A stretch of 64,000 bases of DNA from Actinomycetota bacterium (lineage in GTDB: Bacteria > Actinomycetota > Thermoleophilia > Miltoncostaeales > Miltoncostaeaceae), in contig JACJWX010000006.1 in NCBI GenBank assembly GCA_020636905.1, positions 75,018 through 139,017 on the forward strand. The letters are read 5' to 3'. The notes beneath the pieces are model-generated. The model saw only the letters and a list, made by a program, of their open reading frames with translations, did no database searches and was not told the origin of the DNA. The stretch's first letter is position 1. Each line of letters begins with the position of its first letter. Shown in pieces: positions 37,242 to 45,435 of the stretch. Position numbers and translations under genes: made by a program.

Positions 37242-38036
37242 TCATGAAACCTCCACCTCGATCTCGGTGGTCCCGAGCACGATCCGATCACCGTCGGCGA
37301 GGGCATGGCGCTTGACGGCCTCGCCGTTCACCTCGACGCCGTTGGTGGAGTCCAGGTCGATGAGGAAGTAGTCGTAGCCGACGTGGCGGATCTCGCAGTG
37401 GGCACGGCTCACGTTCGGGTCGGGGACCACGATGTCGCGATCCTTGCTGCGGCCCAGGCTCGTGATGCGCGAGGTCAGCCGGTGCCTCGCCCCGTTGACC
37501 ACCAGGGTCATCGTCTCGGGACGCAGACCGGCCTTGCGGGCTTCTTCCGCGGACATCACCTGCGTTCCGCTCACCCCGGCCATCGCCGGATTCACGGGCG
37601 CCGGCGCCGGCGGCGGAGGGGCGGGAGCCGGTGCGGGCGAGATCGCGGGTGCCGCCGCCGGCGCGGGTGCGTCGACCATGCGGCAGGCGATGCCGAACTC
37701 GCCCGTGCGGAGGTCGGAGTCGGTTTCGAGTTTCACGGTCGGCGGGGCCACCACCGACAGCCCGTTCCCCCTGGCGTGTGCCTCGAGGTAGGCGGCGAGC
37801 TCACCGGTGAGCGTCGCTTCGTAGCTCTCGAACGCGCCGCGGTCCGCGGGTGACAGGTACACCGTGTACTCGTTAGGGACGTAGATCTTGGCGACCGACA
37901 CCGTCTTGTGGTCGTCCATCTCGCGGGCGAGTTTCCGGGCCAGCTCAACGGGCTGGAGCTGGCTTCGAAACGCACGCCGAAACCCCCGCTCGACCACGGA
38001 CTCGATGGATTGTTCGAATTTCCGTAGAACGCTCAT
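37242..38036 (-). CDS. fhaA: FhaA-type protein (DUF3662 plus FHA)
   Basis: A 264-residue cytoplasmic protein. The N-terminal DUF3662 domain (1-115) starts LRKFEQSIESVVERGF and contains PNEYTVYLSP. A Pro/Ala linker leads to a C-terminal FHA domain (about 180-262) with TSLGRSKDRDIVVPDPNVSRAHCEI and DLDSTNGVEVNG. In mycobacteria FhaA binds phosphorylated MviN (the lipid II flippase) and restrains wall synthesis. The ATG overlaps the stop of the kinase upstream by one base. Confidence 0.92.
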   Translation of the reverse strand: MSVLRKFEQSIESVVERGFRRAFRSQLQPVELARKLAREMDDHKTVSVAKIYVPNEYTVYLSPADRGAFESYEATLTGELAAYLEAHARGNGLSVVAPPTVKLETDSDLRTGEFGIACRMVDAPAPAAAPAISPAPAPAPPPPAPAPVNPAMAGVSGTQVMSAEEARKAGLRPETMTLVVNGARHRLTSRITSLGRSKDRDIVVPDPNVSRAHCEIRHVGYDYFLIDLDSTNGVEVNGEAVKRHALADGDRIVLGTTEIEVEVS

Positions 38037-39685
38037 CAGAGGGGTCTCGGGAGCGTAGCGGAACCGGCCGGACCACCGAGCTCGGCGCGGGTCCACCACG
38101 GACGCATCGCCCAGACCAGCAGAATGATCGCGGCGGGTACCACCGCGGCCACCACGCGAGTGGGGTCCGAGCTGTTCACCGCGCACACCACGACGATCGT
38201 CGTGCTCCAGGCCCCGACCGCCGCGATTCGTGCGGCGCCGATGGGCGCGCGGAGCAGGAGCGGCGCCACCAGCGCCGCCACGAGGAGCGTGGCGCCCTGA
38301 ACCAGCACCCATGTCGGCCGCGCGGCCGTTGCCGCGACGTCCAGCGCGCTGAACAGGTTGGATTCGCCGTCGAGCGCCGCGGAGGCCGGTCGCAGGGGGC
38401 TCGGGCCCAGCAGCCGGCCGCTGCCCCCCGCCCACACCTGCCAGGAGAAGGCCAGCGCGAGGGTGGAACCGGCGTACCAGAGGCGTTTCGGCCAGCTCGA
38501 GAACAGCATGCCGCCGGCCATCGCCAACGGCAGCAGGCCGATCGCCGCCGCGATCGGTCCTGCCAGCGGCGCCAGGAGGAGCTTCGGCCACCTCCAGCCC
38601 GCCGCGACGATCAGGGCGACGAGCAGCGCGAACGCCATCGCCGCCCCCGGGGATGCCCGACCGAGCAGGAATGTCGCGCCGACCGCCAGCGCGGCCGTGG
38701 CGGGACCCGGTGCCGGCACCGCCAGGAGCCCGAGCCCCGCGCCCGCGAGCAGGGCCTGCCAGACCTCGAGTGACCCCACGGCCAGGCAGACCAGGGCGGC
38801 GCCGACGCCGACCATCGCCGCGGGAAGGTGGCCGGAGAGCCGGCGAGCGGCCCCGGTCATCCCGGCCGCCCGCGCATCCATGATGCGGCCGAACTCGCGC
38901 AGGTCATCCGCCATGTCGCGGGCCGCGGGCCGGTTGGAGGGATCCAGCGCGAGTCCCCGCTCGATCACGCGGACCAGGCGCGCGGGCAGGTCGGGGCGCA
39001 CCTGATCGAGGGCGTCGCGCTCACCGAGTGCGGCACGGCGCATGGCCACCATCGCCTCCCTCGCGTGGAAGGGGCGGGTTCCGGTCAGCAGCTCGTACAG
39101 GACCAGCGTCGCGGCGTACACGTCGGTTGCCGGGGTGGCGCGTTCGCCGCGAGCCTGTTCCGGTGCCATGTAGGCGGCGGTGCCCACCACGTCACCGGCA
39201 ACCGTCACCGACCCGTGGTCGGCGAGTCGCGCCACGCCGAAGTCGGACAGCATCGCGCGGCCGTCCGGTGCGAGCAGCACGTTCGCCGGTTTGACGTCAC
39301 GGTGGACGACACCCTGCCCGTGGGCGTGGTCGAGGGCGTCCATGACCTCCGCGATCCGCAGCAGCGCCCATCCGTCCGCCGCGCCCTGGGCGGGGACCGC
39401 GTCGCGGATGTTCGGGCCGTCGATCAGTTCCCACACCAGATGGACCTGGTCGCGGTCCCGCCCCCAGTCGAGCAACCGCACGATGTGGTGGTGGTCGAGT
39501 CGTCTGGCGGCGCGTACCTCGATCTCGGCGCGGGTCACCAGGTCCGGATCGTGGGGGATCGACTTGATCGCCACGTCATGGCCGTCGTGGGTGTCGGTTG
39601 CCCGGCGCACGACGGACGTCCCGCCACGGCCGATGACCCCGCGAGGGACGTAGCGGCCCATGATCGTGCTGGTGTCGGTGCTCAT
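38036..39685 (-). CDS. Ser/Thr protein kinase with polytopic membrane C-terminus
   Basis: A 549-residue kinase heading the chain. Residues about 10-265 are the kinase domain with IGRGGTSVVRRA, VAIKSI, VHRDVKPANVL, DFGVARL and APEQARGE, all catalytic residues present. Instead of PASTA repeats, the rest (about 290-540) is a run of nine to ten hydrophobic helices with no recognised domain. GAAGGTG lies before the ATG. It may sense membrane or lipid-linked signals. PknA, which occupies this spot in mycobacteria, has only one helix and is usually next to pknB, so this is a distinct architecture. Confidence 0.85.
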   Translation of the reverse strand: MSTDTSTIMGRYVPRGVIGRGGTSVVRRATDTHDGHDVAIKSIPHDPDLVTRAEIEVRAARRLDHHHIVRLLDWGRDRDQVHLVWELIDGPNIRDAVPAQGAADGWALLRIAEVMDALDHAHGQGVVHRDVKPANVLLAPDGRAMLSDFGVARLADHGSVTVAGDVVGTAAYMAPEQARGERATPATDVYAATLVLYELLTGTRPFHAREAMVAMRRAALGERDALDQVRPDLPARLVRVIERGLALDPSNRPAARDMADDLREFGRIMDARAAGMTGAARRLSGHLPAAMVGVGAALVCLAVGSLEVWQALLAGAGLGLLAVPAPGPATAALAVGATFLLGRASPGAAMAFALLVALIVAAGWRWPKLLLAPLAGPIAAAIGLLPLAMAGGMLFSSWPKRLWYAGSTLALAFSWQVWAGGSGRLLGPSPLRPASAALDGESNLFSALDVAATAARPTWVLVQGATLLVAALVAPLLLRAPIGAARIAAVGAWSTTIVVVCAVNSSDPTRVVAAVVPAAIILLVWAMRPWWTRAELGGPAGSATLPRPL

Positions 39686-39902
39686 CCAACGCACCTTCGA
39701 CCATTCCGGCGCCGTCCCTCTCCGGTGGCGTCGGTTCGGAACGGTCAGGGGACGCATCGCCCGGGGGAGCCCCCATGGCCGGTGCGTCATGGGGCAAAGG
39801 GGGGCGTCCGGAGTCCCGTGCGTGGGTGTCTGAACCGCGTGCCGCACGAGCAATTCGCTCCACCGTGGTAGCGTTACGCGCCCTGTTCAAGCAGGACGTC
39901 CT

Positions 39903-39986
39903 GGGCGAGTGGTGGAATTGGTAGACACGCTAGGTTCAGGGTCTAGTGCTCATTGCAGCGTGGGGGTTCGAGTCCCCCCTCGCCCA
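39903..39986 (+). tRNA. tRNA-Leu (anticodon CAG)
   Basis: An 84-base class II tRNA. Acceptor arms GGGCGAG (39903-39909) and CTCGCCC (39979-39985) pair fully, with A as discriminator. The anticodon loop TTCAGGG gives CAG. A long variable arm and the T loop GTTCGAGTC are present. No CCA is encoded. Confidence 0.96.
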
Positions 39987-40044
39987 CTCAGGACTCCATG
40001 TGACATCGAACATCTCGACAACGCAGCTGACAGGGGCGTAGCCG

Positions 40045-41484
40045 ATGGCGGACGAGGACGACCGTCTCGAATACGAAGGGGACACCGGCCGGCGGCCGCT
40101 TCCCCCCGCTGACGACGCTCGGAACGAGTTCGATCTCGCGGACGAGATGTTCGAGGACGACCCCGACTCGGTCTTCTTCGAGGAGTACGAGGACGTCGAC
40201 GCCGGCGACGATCGCCCCGAGCCCGAGGATTTCGGCTTCGACGAGATCGCCCGCGGCGAAGAACCGCTGACCGCCGCCGAACGCCGACGCCAGGAGCGTC
40301 AGCGCGGGCGTGGCGGACGAGGTGGTCGCGGCGGCGTCACCCGCGGACTGCGGGCGCCCAAGCGCCGCAGCCGGTCCGGCGGTCGCGGCGGCGGCGGCGG
40401 TGGCAGTCGGGGCGGGACCAACTCGCTCGGCATCGACAATCGCACCATGCGCCTGGGTCTCGGTGTGCTCTTCGCCGTGGTGCTCATCGCCGTGCTCGCC
40501 CTGGTGGTGCGCGATTGCCGGCGCGACGCCCAGATCGACGCTTACAAGCAATACGTCAACAACGCTGCGCAGGTCTCCGAGGAATCCGCCAAGCAGGGGC
40601 CGCAGCTCCTGACGGTGCTCAACAACGGCAAGGCGCAGGGCGTCGCGGCCCTGCAGCAGCGCGTCGAGGCGCTCGCGAACCAGGCGCAGGCGCTCCAGGA
40701 TCGCGCCGCCGGACTCAGCCCGCCCGGCAAGCTCTCGAGCGCCAACGATGCGCTCCTGCTGGGGCTGCAATACCGCACCACCGGCCTGCGCAGCCTGCAG
40801 GGCGCCCTGCCGGAGATCGTGAGCCAGAGCGACACGGCCCAGGCCGCCAACCTCATCAAGCAGAACATGAAGATGTTCACGGCGTCCGACGTGATCGTCG
40901 AGACCAGCTTCATCGAGCCCACGTCCCAGGCGCTCCGCGACGAGGGCATCCAGAACGTGGCGCCGCCCGATCCCGACAGCGCCAAGTTCCTGCGCGGGAG
41001 CAACGACCGGTACGCAACCGACCAGTTCGCGAAGCTCCTGGTCGCGCCGCTGCGGCGCCAGCGCCCGAGCACGAGCTCCGGATCGAACTCCAGTGGCGGC
41101 GGCGACGTCCACGGAACCAACCTCGTGTCGGTCACGGCCCTGCCGTCGGGGACGCTGCTGTCCAGCTCCGGAACGGATCTCGCCACCGACACCGAGGGCT
41201 TCCGCGTGGTCGTGCACAACGGCGGCGACTTCGTGGAGAACAACATCAACGTGACCGCGACGCTCACGTATCCCGACCAGTCCGAGCCCGCCGCATCGCT
41301 GACCGCGACGATCGACACGATCGACGCCAGCAAGGACGTGTCGATCGACGTCAAGGGGCTCACGACCGACAACCTCACCTTCGGAACACAGGGGACCCTC
41401 CAGGTCACCGTCGCGACCGTGACCGGTGAGGAGAACGGGAACAACAACTCCGCGAGGTACCCGGTCAAGTTCGTTCTGGGCTAG
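40045..41484 (+). CDS. Acidic membrane-anchored protein with extracellular beta domain
   Basis: A 479-residue protein of unknown function. The cytoplasmic N-terminus (1-80) is strongly acidic (FFEEYEDVDAGDD). Residues about 85-128 are an Arg/Gly-rich basic patch with RGG and GGGGGG repeats. One membrane helix covers about 134-157. Outside, residues 160-290 are a predicted coiled-coil/helical region (NNAAQVSEESAKQGPQLLTV). The C-terminus is a CARDB-like Ig fold (about 365-479: LATDTEGFRVVVHNGGDFVENN). It begins a plus-strand unit with the DUF4446 gene 9 bases downstream. The acid-RGG-helix layout suggests a wall or division scaffold, but this is inference. Confidence 0.7.
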   Translation: MADEDDRLEYEGDTGRRPLPPADDARNEFDLADEMFEDDPDSVFFEEYEDVDAGDDRPEPEDFGFDEIARGEEPLTAAERRRQERQRGRGGRGGRGGVTRGLRAPKRRSRSGGRGGGGGGSRGGTNSLGIDNRTMRLGLGVLFAVVLIAVLALVVRDCRRDAQIDAYKQYVNNAAQVSEESAKQGPQLLTVLNNGKAQGVAALQQRVEALANQAQALQDRAAGLSPPGKLSSANDALLLGLQYRTTGLRSLQGALPEIVSQSDTAQAANLIKQNMKMFTASDVIVETSFIEPTSQALRDEGIQNVAPPDPDSAKFLRGSNDRYATDQFAKLLVAPLRRQRPSTSSGSNSSGGGDVHGTNLVSVTALPSGTLLSSSGTDLATDTEGFRVVVHNGGDFVENNINVTATLTYPDQSEPAASLTATIDTIDASKDVSIDVKGLTTDNLTFGTQGTLQVTVATVTGEENGNNNSARYPVKFVLG

Positions 41485-41493
41485 CGGGGACTG

Positions 41494-42009
41494 ATGGAGC
41501 CGTACCTGGTCGCCGCTTCGGTGGCGGCAGTCCCCGGAGTTCTCGCCTTGGGCCTGGCCGTCTGGGGTCTGCTGCGGCTGCGGCGGGTGCGCGCCGCCCA
41601 GTCGGTGCTGCTCCCCGATGGCACGTCCGTGACGCTGGCCGATCGCCAGGCGGAGCTTCGCACCGACCTGTCGAGCGTGGAGTCGGCGCTCGCCGATCTC
41701 CGGTCGCTGGTAGACGCGCAGGCCGAGACCACGGCCCGCGAGCTGGCGAAGTCGCTGCGCTACCAGGGGCTGGTGCGATATGACGCCTACGGCGACATGG
41801 GCGGGCGCCAGTCCTGGTCGGTGGCGCTGCTCGATGATGCCGCCGACGGGACGGTCATGAGCTGTCTCCACGCACGCGACCACGCCCGCGTCTACATGAA
41901 GGAGATCAGCGGTGGCGCCTCGGCGCAGCGGCTCTCCCCCGAGGAGGAACGCGCGATCACGTTGGCCACCGACGGTCGGGATCGACTCCGAAAGGCTGCC
42001 GAGGAATGA
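41494..42009 (+). CDS. DUF4446 family membrane protein
   Basis: A 171-residue protein: one N-terminal membrane helix (residues about 3-27), a charged coiled coil (about 50-85), then the DUF4446 core with QGLVRYDAYGDMGGRQSWSVALLDD and the LHARDHARVYMKEI strand. The family is widespread in Gram-positives and its function is unknown. The stop overlaps the pheA start (ATGA), so the two are translated together. Confidence 0.85.
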   Translation: MEPYLVAASVAAVPGVLALGLAVWGLLRLRRVRAAQSVLLPDGTSVTLADRQAELRTDLSSVESALADLRSLVDAQAETTARELAKSLRYQGLVRYDAYGDMGGRQSWSVALLDDAADGTVMSCLHARDHARVYMKEISGGASAQRLSPEEERAITLATDGRDRLRKAAEE

Positions 42010-42857
42010 AGGTCGGGTATCTGGGTCCCCCCGGGACGTTCGCCGAAGAGGCGCTGCTGCGGCTCTTCGGATCGGCGGCGGACATCGAGCACGTGCCGTA
42101 CGCGACCGTGGCCGAGTGCTTCGAGGCGGTGGCGAGCGGCGAGGTCACCGACGCGCTGGTCCCCATCGAGAACTCCATCGAGGGTGCGGTGAACACCACA
42201 CTCGACCAGCTCGCGTTCGGCCCCCGCGGGCTGCTGATCCGGGCCGAGGTCATCCATCCGGTGCGCCAGCACCTGATCGCGCGCCCGGGGGTGGGCCTCT
42301 CCGACGTCACCGCGGTCATCACCCATCCGATGGCGCCACCCCAGTGCAGCCGGTTCCTGCGGCGCAACCTGCCCGACGTGGAAGTCCAGGCCGCGAACTC
42401 GACGGCCGAGGCGGTGCGGATCGTCGCCCAGGGTGACGACTCGCGCGCGGCGATCGGGCCGCTGCGTGCCGCCGACATCTACGGGGGTGAGGTACTCGCC
42501 GCCGACATCCAGGACAACGACCGCAACAGCACCCGCTTCATCCTGATCGGCACCGAACCCGCCGAGGGCACGACCGGCCCGGGATTGTTCCGCACCTCAC
42601 TCGTCTGCACGCTGACCCGCGACCGCCCGGGAGCGCTGCTTGCCATCCTTCAGGAGTTCGCGATGCGCGCGGTCAACCTGAGCCGGCTGGAGAGCCGCCC
42701 GACCAAGCAAGGGATCGGCCGCTACATGTTCTTCATCGACGCCGACGGCAGCCAGCAACGCGACCTGCCGGTGTCGGCGGCCATCCGGGCCATCGAAGAT
42801 CAGGACCTGGCGCGGGTGATCTCCCTCGGGTCGTACCCGGTGGCCAGCACCGGCTGA
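42006..42857 (+). CDS. pheA: Prephenate dehydratase
   Basis: A 283-residue enzyme converting prephenate to phenylpyruvate in phenylalanine synthesis. The catalytic domain (1-180) begins KVGYLGPPGTFAEEALL and has VPIENSIEGAVNTTLD. The C-terminal ACT domain (about 195-275) contains VNLSRLESRPTKQGIGRYMFFID, the phenylalanine-binding feedback site. No chorismate mutase domain is fused. Length matches monofunctional Gram-positive PheA. It overlaps the DUF4446 gene by four bases. Confidence 0.94.
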   Translation: MKVGYLGPPGTFAEEALLRLFGSAADIEHVPYATVAECFEAVASGEVTDALVPIENSIEGAVNTTLDQLAFGPRGLLIRAEVIHPVRQHLIARPGVGLSDVTAVITHPMAPPQCSRFLRRNLPDVEVQAANSTAEAVRIVAQGDDSRAAIGPLRAADIYGGEVLAADIQDNDRNSTRFILIGTEPAEGTTGPGLFRTSLVCTLTRDRPGALLAILQEFAMRAVNLSRLESRPTKQGIGRYMFFIDADGSQQRDLPVSAAIRAIEDQDLARVISLGSYPVASTG

Positions 42858-42963
42858 TCGCTCGTGTCACGCCGACGTCACCGGTGATCCCGGGGTTCTG
42901 GCGCGACTGGCGATTTGGGTAAACTCTCCCGCGACGTCCACCCGTACGGCAGGGCTGGGGGGT
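42858..42963 (+). promoter_or_regulatory. Promoter region of the HNH gene
   Basis: TAAACT near 42917-42922 is a good -10 box, and TTCTGG about 18 bases upstream is a weak -35. The predicted start leaves a leader of roughly 35-40 bases. No ribosome binding site of note. Confidence 0.35.
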
Positions 42964-43464
42964 ATGGCGCAACAGGTACTGGTACTCAATGCGACCTACG
43001 AGCCCATCAATGTGTGCACGCTGAAGCGTGCCGTCGTACTGGTGCTCAAGAACAAGGCCGAGGTGCTCGAGCGGGGGGCACGCCAGCTTCGCTCCGCGAC
43101 CACCAACTTCGTGCATCCCCTGGTGATCCGGTTGGTCAGCTACGTGCGCGTCCCGCGTCACGCGCAGCGCAAGATCTCGCGACGGGCGGTGTTCGCCCGC
43201 GACGGCTACCGGTGCCAGTACTGCGGCGCCAGCGCCCACCTCACCGTCGACCACGTGGTTCCGAAGAGCCGCGGAGGCGGGTCGGGCTGGGACAACGTCG
43301 TCACCTCCTGCGCCCCGTGCAACGTGCGCAAGGCCGACCGCCTGCCGGAAGAGGTCGGCATGCATCCGCGCAGCGCCCCGAAGCCGCCGCCGCCCGACGT
43401 CTTCATCGCGGTTGCCGCACCGCGCCAGCCCAAGAGCTGGGAGCCGTACCTCCGTACCCGGTAG
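42964..43464 (+). CDS. HNH endonuclease family protein
   Basis: A 166-residue protein of the standalone HNH type common in bacterial chromosomes. The N-terminal half (VLVLNATYEPINVCTLKRAVVLVLKNK) is a characteristic dimerisation-like part. The zinc-ribbon HNH (about 80-125) has CQYC, VDHVVPKSRGG, WDN and CAPCN, with cysteines for zinc and the catalytic histidine in DH. It probably nicks or cleaves DNA, but the biological role is unknown. Members near aromatic amino acid genes or alone are not tied to restriction. Confidence 0.88.
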   Translation: MAQQVLVLNATYEPINVCTLKRAVVLVLKNKAEVLERGARQLRSATTNFVHPLVIRLVSYVRVPRHAQRKISRRAVFARDGYRCQYCGASAHLTVDHVVPKSRGGGSGWDNVVTSCAPCNVRKADRLPEEVGMHPRSAPKPPPPDVFIAVAAPRQPKSWEPYLRTR

Positions 43465-43500
43465 GTTCGCGGGGGTCCCTCGACAGTACGGAGGCGCGAG

Positions 43501-43929
43501 ATGTCCAGCCACGAGTCCGCAATCGATCGAGTGGTCGCGGCCAATTCCGGCCCGAACTACGAGTTCCCGCCGCCGCAGCCGGCACTCGGCCTGCTCATCC
43601 TCACCTGCATGGACGCCCGCCTCGACCCGCACGCGATGCTCGGCATCGGGCTTGGCGACGCGCACATCCTGCGCAACGCCGGCGGCATGGTCACCGATGA
43701 CGTGGTCGAGAGCATCGCGATCTCGCAGAAGATGCAGCTGACGCGCGAGATCATGGTGATCCATCACACCAACTGCCTGGCCCACGGCGACCGGGCGCCC
43801 ACCTTCACGCCCTTTCAGACGGCGAAGTGGGTGGCCGACACGCTGCGCGCGGATCCCCGCCTTCCGTTCCGGGAGCAGGTGCGCGGATTCGTCTTCAGCG
43901 TCGAGGACGGGTCGCTGACCGAGGTCTAG
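43501..43929 (+). CDS. Beta-carbonic anhydrase, short form
   Basis: A 142-residue zinc enzyme interconverting CO2 and bicarbonate. Zinc ligands are Cys36 and Asp38 in CMDAR, and His88 and Cys92 in HHTNC, the type II active-site pattern. Length and sequence resemble the compact mycobacterial Rv1284-type enzymes. A GGAGG box precedes the ATG by 7 bases. Its stop overlaps the convergent ndh stop by four bases. Confidence 0.9.
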   Translation: MSSHESAIDRVVAANSGPNYEFPPPQPALGLLILTCMDARLDPHAMLGIGLGDAHILRNAGGMVTDDVVESIAISQKMQLTREIMVIHHTNCLAHGDRAPTFTPFQTAKWVADTLRADPRLPFREQVRGFVFSVEDGSLTEV

Positions 43930-45311
43930 TCGGCGTCGATCTCCTCGGGTGTCTCAGCGGGGCGCGGCGGGCGTCCGAGCGCGGCGTGCACCGACGGCGA
44001 GAAGCGGTCGCCCAGCTGGCTCAGGGCGTTCCGAGCGAAGATCTGCTGGAGCGTGACGGCGCGCTCCGCCCGTCCCCGGCCGATGAAGCTCACCAGCCAG
44101 TGCAGCAACGTCGTCACGCGGTGCTTGAACCCGATGATGTAAATCAGGTGCACCACGAGCCAGGCGAGCCAGGCCACGAATCCCGTCAGACGCACACGCC
44201 CGATACTGGCCACGGCTTTGAAGCGGGTGATCGTGGCCATGCTGCCCTTGTCGCGATAGTGGAAGGGCTCACTCGCGGGGGCGCCGGCGACGCGGGCCTC
44301 GATGGCCTTCGCTGCATGGCGGGCGGTCTGGATGGCGAGCTGCGCGACGCCTGGATAGTCGTTCAGGGCGATCATGTCCCCGAGGACGTGGACCTCGGGA
44401 TGATCCGGGATGGTGAGATCGGGGTTCACGCGCACCCGGCCGGCCCGGTCGAGTTCGACGCCGCTCTGCTCCGCGAGCTGCCGCCCCAGCGGAGAGGCCT
44501 GCACGCCCGCCGCCCAGACCTTGCACAGGCTGTTGATGCGCCGTGTCGTCCCGTCCGGGTCGCGCACCTCGATCCCGGTCGAGTCGACGTCGGTCACCAT
44601 GGTGTCGAGGTGGACCTCCACGCCGATGCGTTCGAGCTCCCTGCGCGCGTTCACGCCGAGGCGGTCCCCGAACGTGGGCAGCACCTTCGGCGCCGCGTCG
44701 AGCAGGATCACCCGTGCGCTTGTCGGATCGATGTGGCGGAAGTCGCGGCGCAGCGTGCGTCGCGACAGCTCGGCGATCTGTCCGGCCATCTCCACGCCGG
44801 TGGGGCCGGCCCCGACCACCACGAAGGTCATGATGCTGGCCAGCTCGTCCGGGTCGGTCGTGACCTCGGCGAGTTCGAAGGCCCCGAAGATCCGCCCGCG
44901 CAATTCCAGGGCGTCGTCGATGCTCTTCATTCCCGGTGCGTACTCGGCGAAGTGGTCGTTGCCGAAGTACGACTGCCCTGCACCGGCGGCGACGATCAAC
45001 GAGTCGTACGGCGTGACCGTTTCGTGGTCGAGCAGCCGGTGGGTCACCGTCCTGTCCGCCAGGTCGATGTGCGTGACGTCGCCCAGCACGACGCGCGCGT
45101 TCTTCTGGGATGCCAGCACCTCTCGCGTCGAGGGTGCGATCGAGCCCGGGCTGAGGATCCCGGTGGCCACCTGGTAGAGCAGGGGCTGGAAGAGGTGGTG
45201 GGTGGTCCGGCCGATGAGGGTGATCTCGACGTCGGCCGTGCGCAGCGACTGGGCGCTGAACAACCCCCCGAACCCGGATCCGATGATGGCGACGCGGTGT
45301 GGTGTGGTCAT
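43926..45311 (-). CDS. ndh: Type II NADH dehydrogenase
   Basis: A 461-residue peripheral membrane flavoprotein passing electrons from NADH to quinone without proton pumping. The FAD-binding GSGFGGLFSAQ is at residues about 11-21, and the NADH-binding VVVGAGPTGVEMAGQ near 165. LFQPLLYQVATG and YPGVAQLAIQ match NDH-2. The C-terminal FVAWLAWLVVHLIYIIGF helix is the membrane anchor. ATG at 45311 follows GGGAAG. Divergent from a LysR gene with 124 bases between. Confidence 0.93.
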   Translation of the reverse strand: MTTPHRVAIIGSGFGGLFSAQSLRTADVEITLIGRTTHHLFQPLLYQVATGILSPGSIAPSTREVLASQKNARVVLGDVTHIDLADRTVTHRLLDHETVTPYDSLIVAAGAGQSYFGNDHFAEYAPGMKSIDDALELRGRIFGAFELAEVTTDPDELASIMTFVVVGAGPTGVEMAGQIAELSRRTLRRDFRHIDPTSARVILLDAAPKVLPTFGDRLGVNARRELERIGVEVHLDTMVTDVDSTGIEVRDPDGTTRRINSLCKVWAAGVQASPLGRQLAEQSGVELDRAGRVRVNPDLTIPDHPEVHVLGDMIALNDYPGVAQLAIQTARHAAKAIEARVAGAPASEPFHYRDKGSMATITRFKAVASIGRVRLTGFVAWLAWLVVHLIYIIGFKHRVTTLLHWLVSFIGRGRAERAVTLQQIFARNALSQLGDRFSPSVHAALGRPPRPAETPEEIDAD

Positions 45312-45327
45312 GGACTTCCCTGTCGTT

Positions 45328-45343
45328 TCCTCGGGCGAGGATA
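45328..45343. promoter_or_regulatory. Inverted repeat in the ndh-lysR divergent region
   Basis: TCCTCG and CGAGGA (45328-45341) form a perfect palindrome with two central bases. On the minus strand it overlaps TATCCT (45343-45338), a plausible ndh -10 box. Possible operator for the neighbouring LysR protein or another regulator. Confidence 0.35.
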
Positions 45344-45423
45344 GGCGCGGCGTTCTGCGGTGTGGGGCGGGTGGGGTCCGCGCGACCATCGCGACGGACG
45401 GCACCGTGTTCTCCGTCGGCCGC

Positions 45424-45435
45424 TACGGTTCCGAC
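45424..45435 (+). promoter_or_regulatory. Leaderless-type -10 box of the lysR gene
   Basis: TACGGT at 45424-45429 lies exactly 6 bases before the ATG at 45436. Confidence 0.45.

Noticed and set aside
43827..45344. 505-codon frame antisense to ndh
   Set aside because: NDH-2 is fully matched on the other strand and this frame has no recognisable domain.
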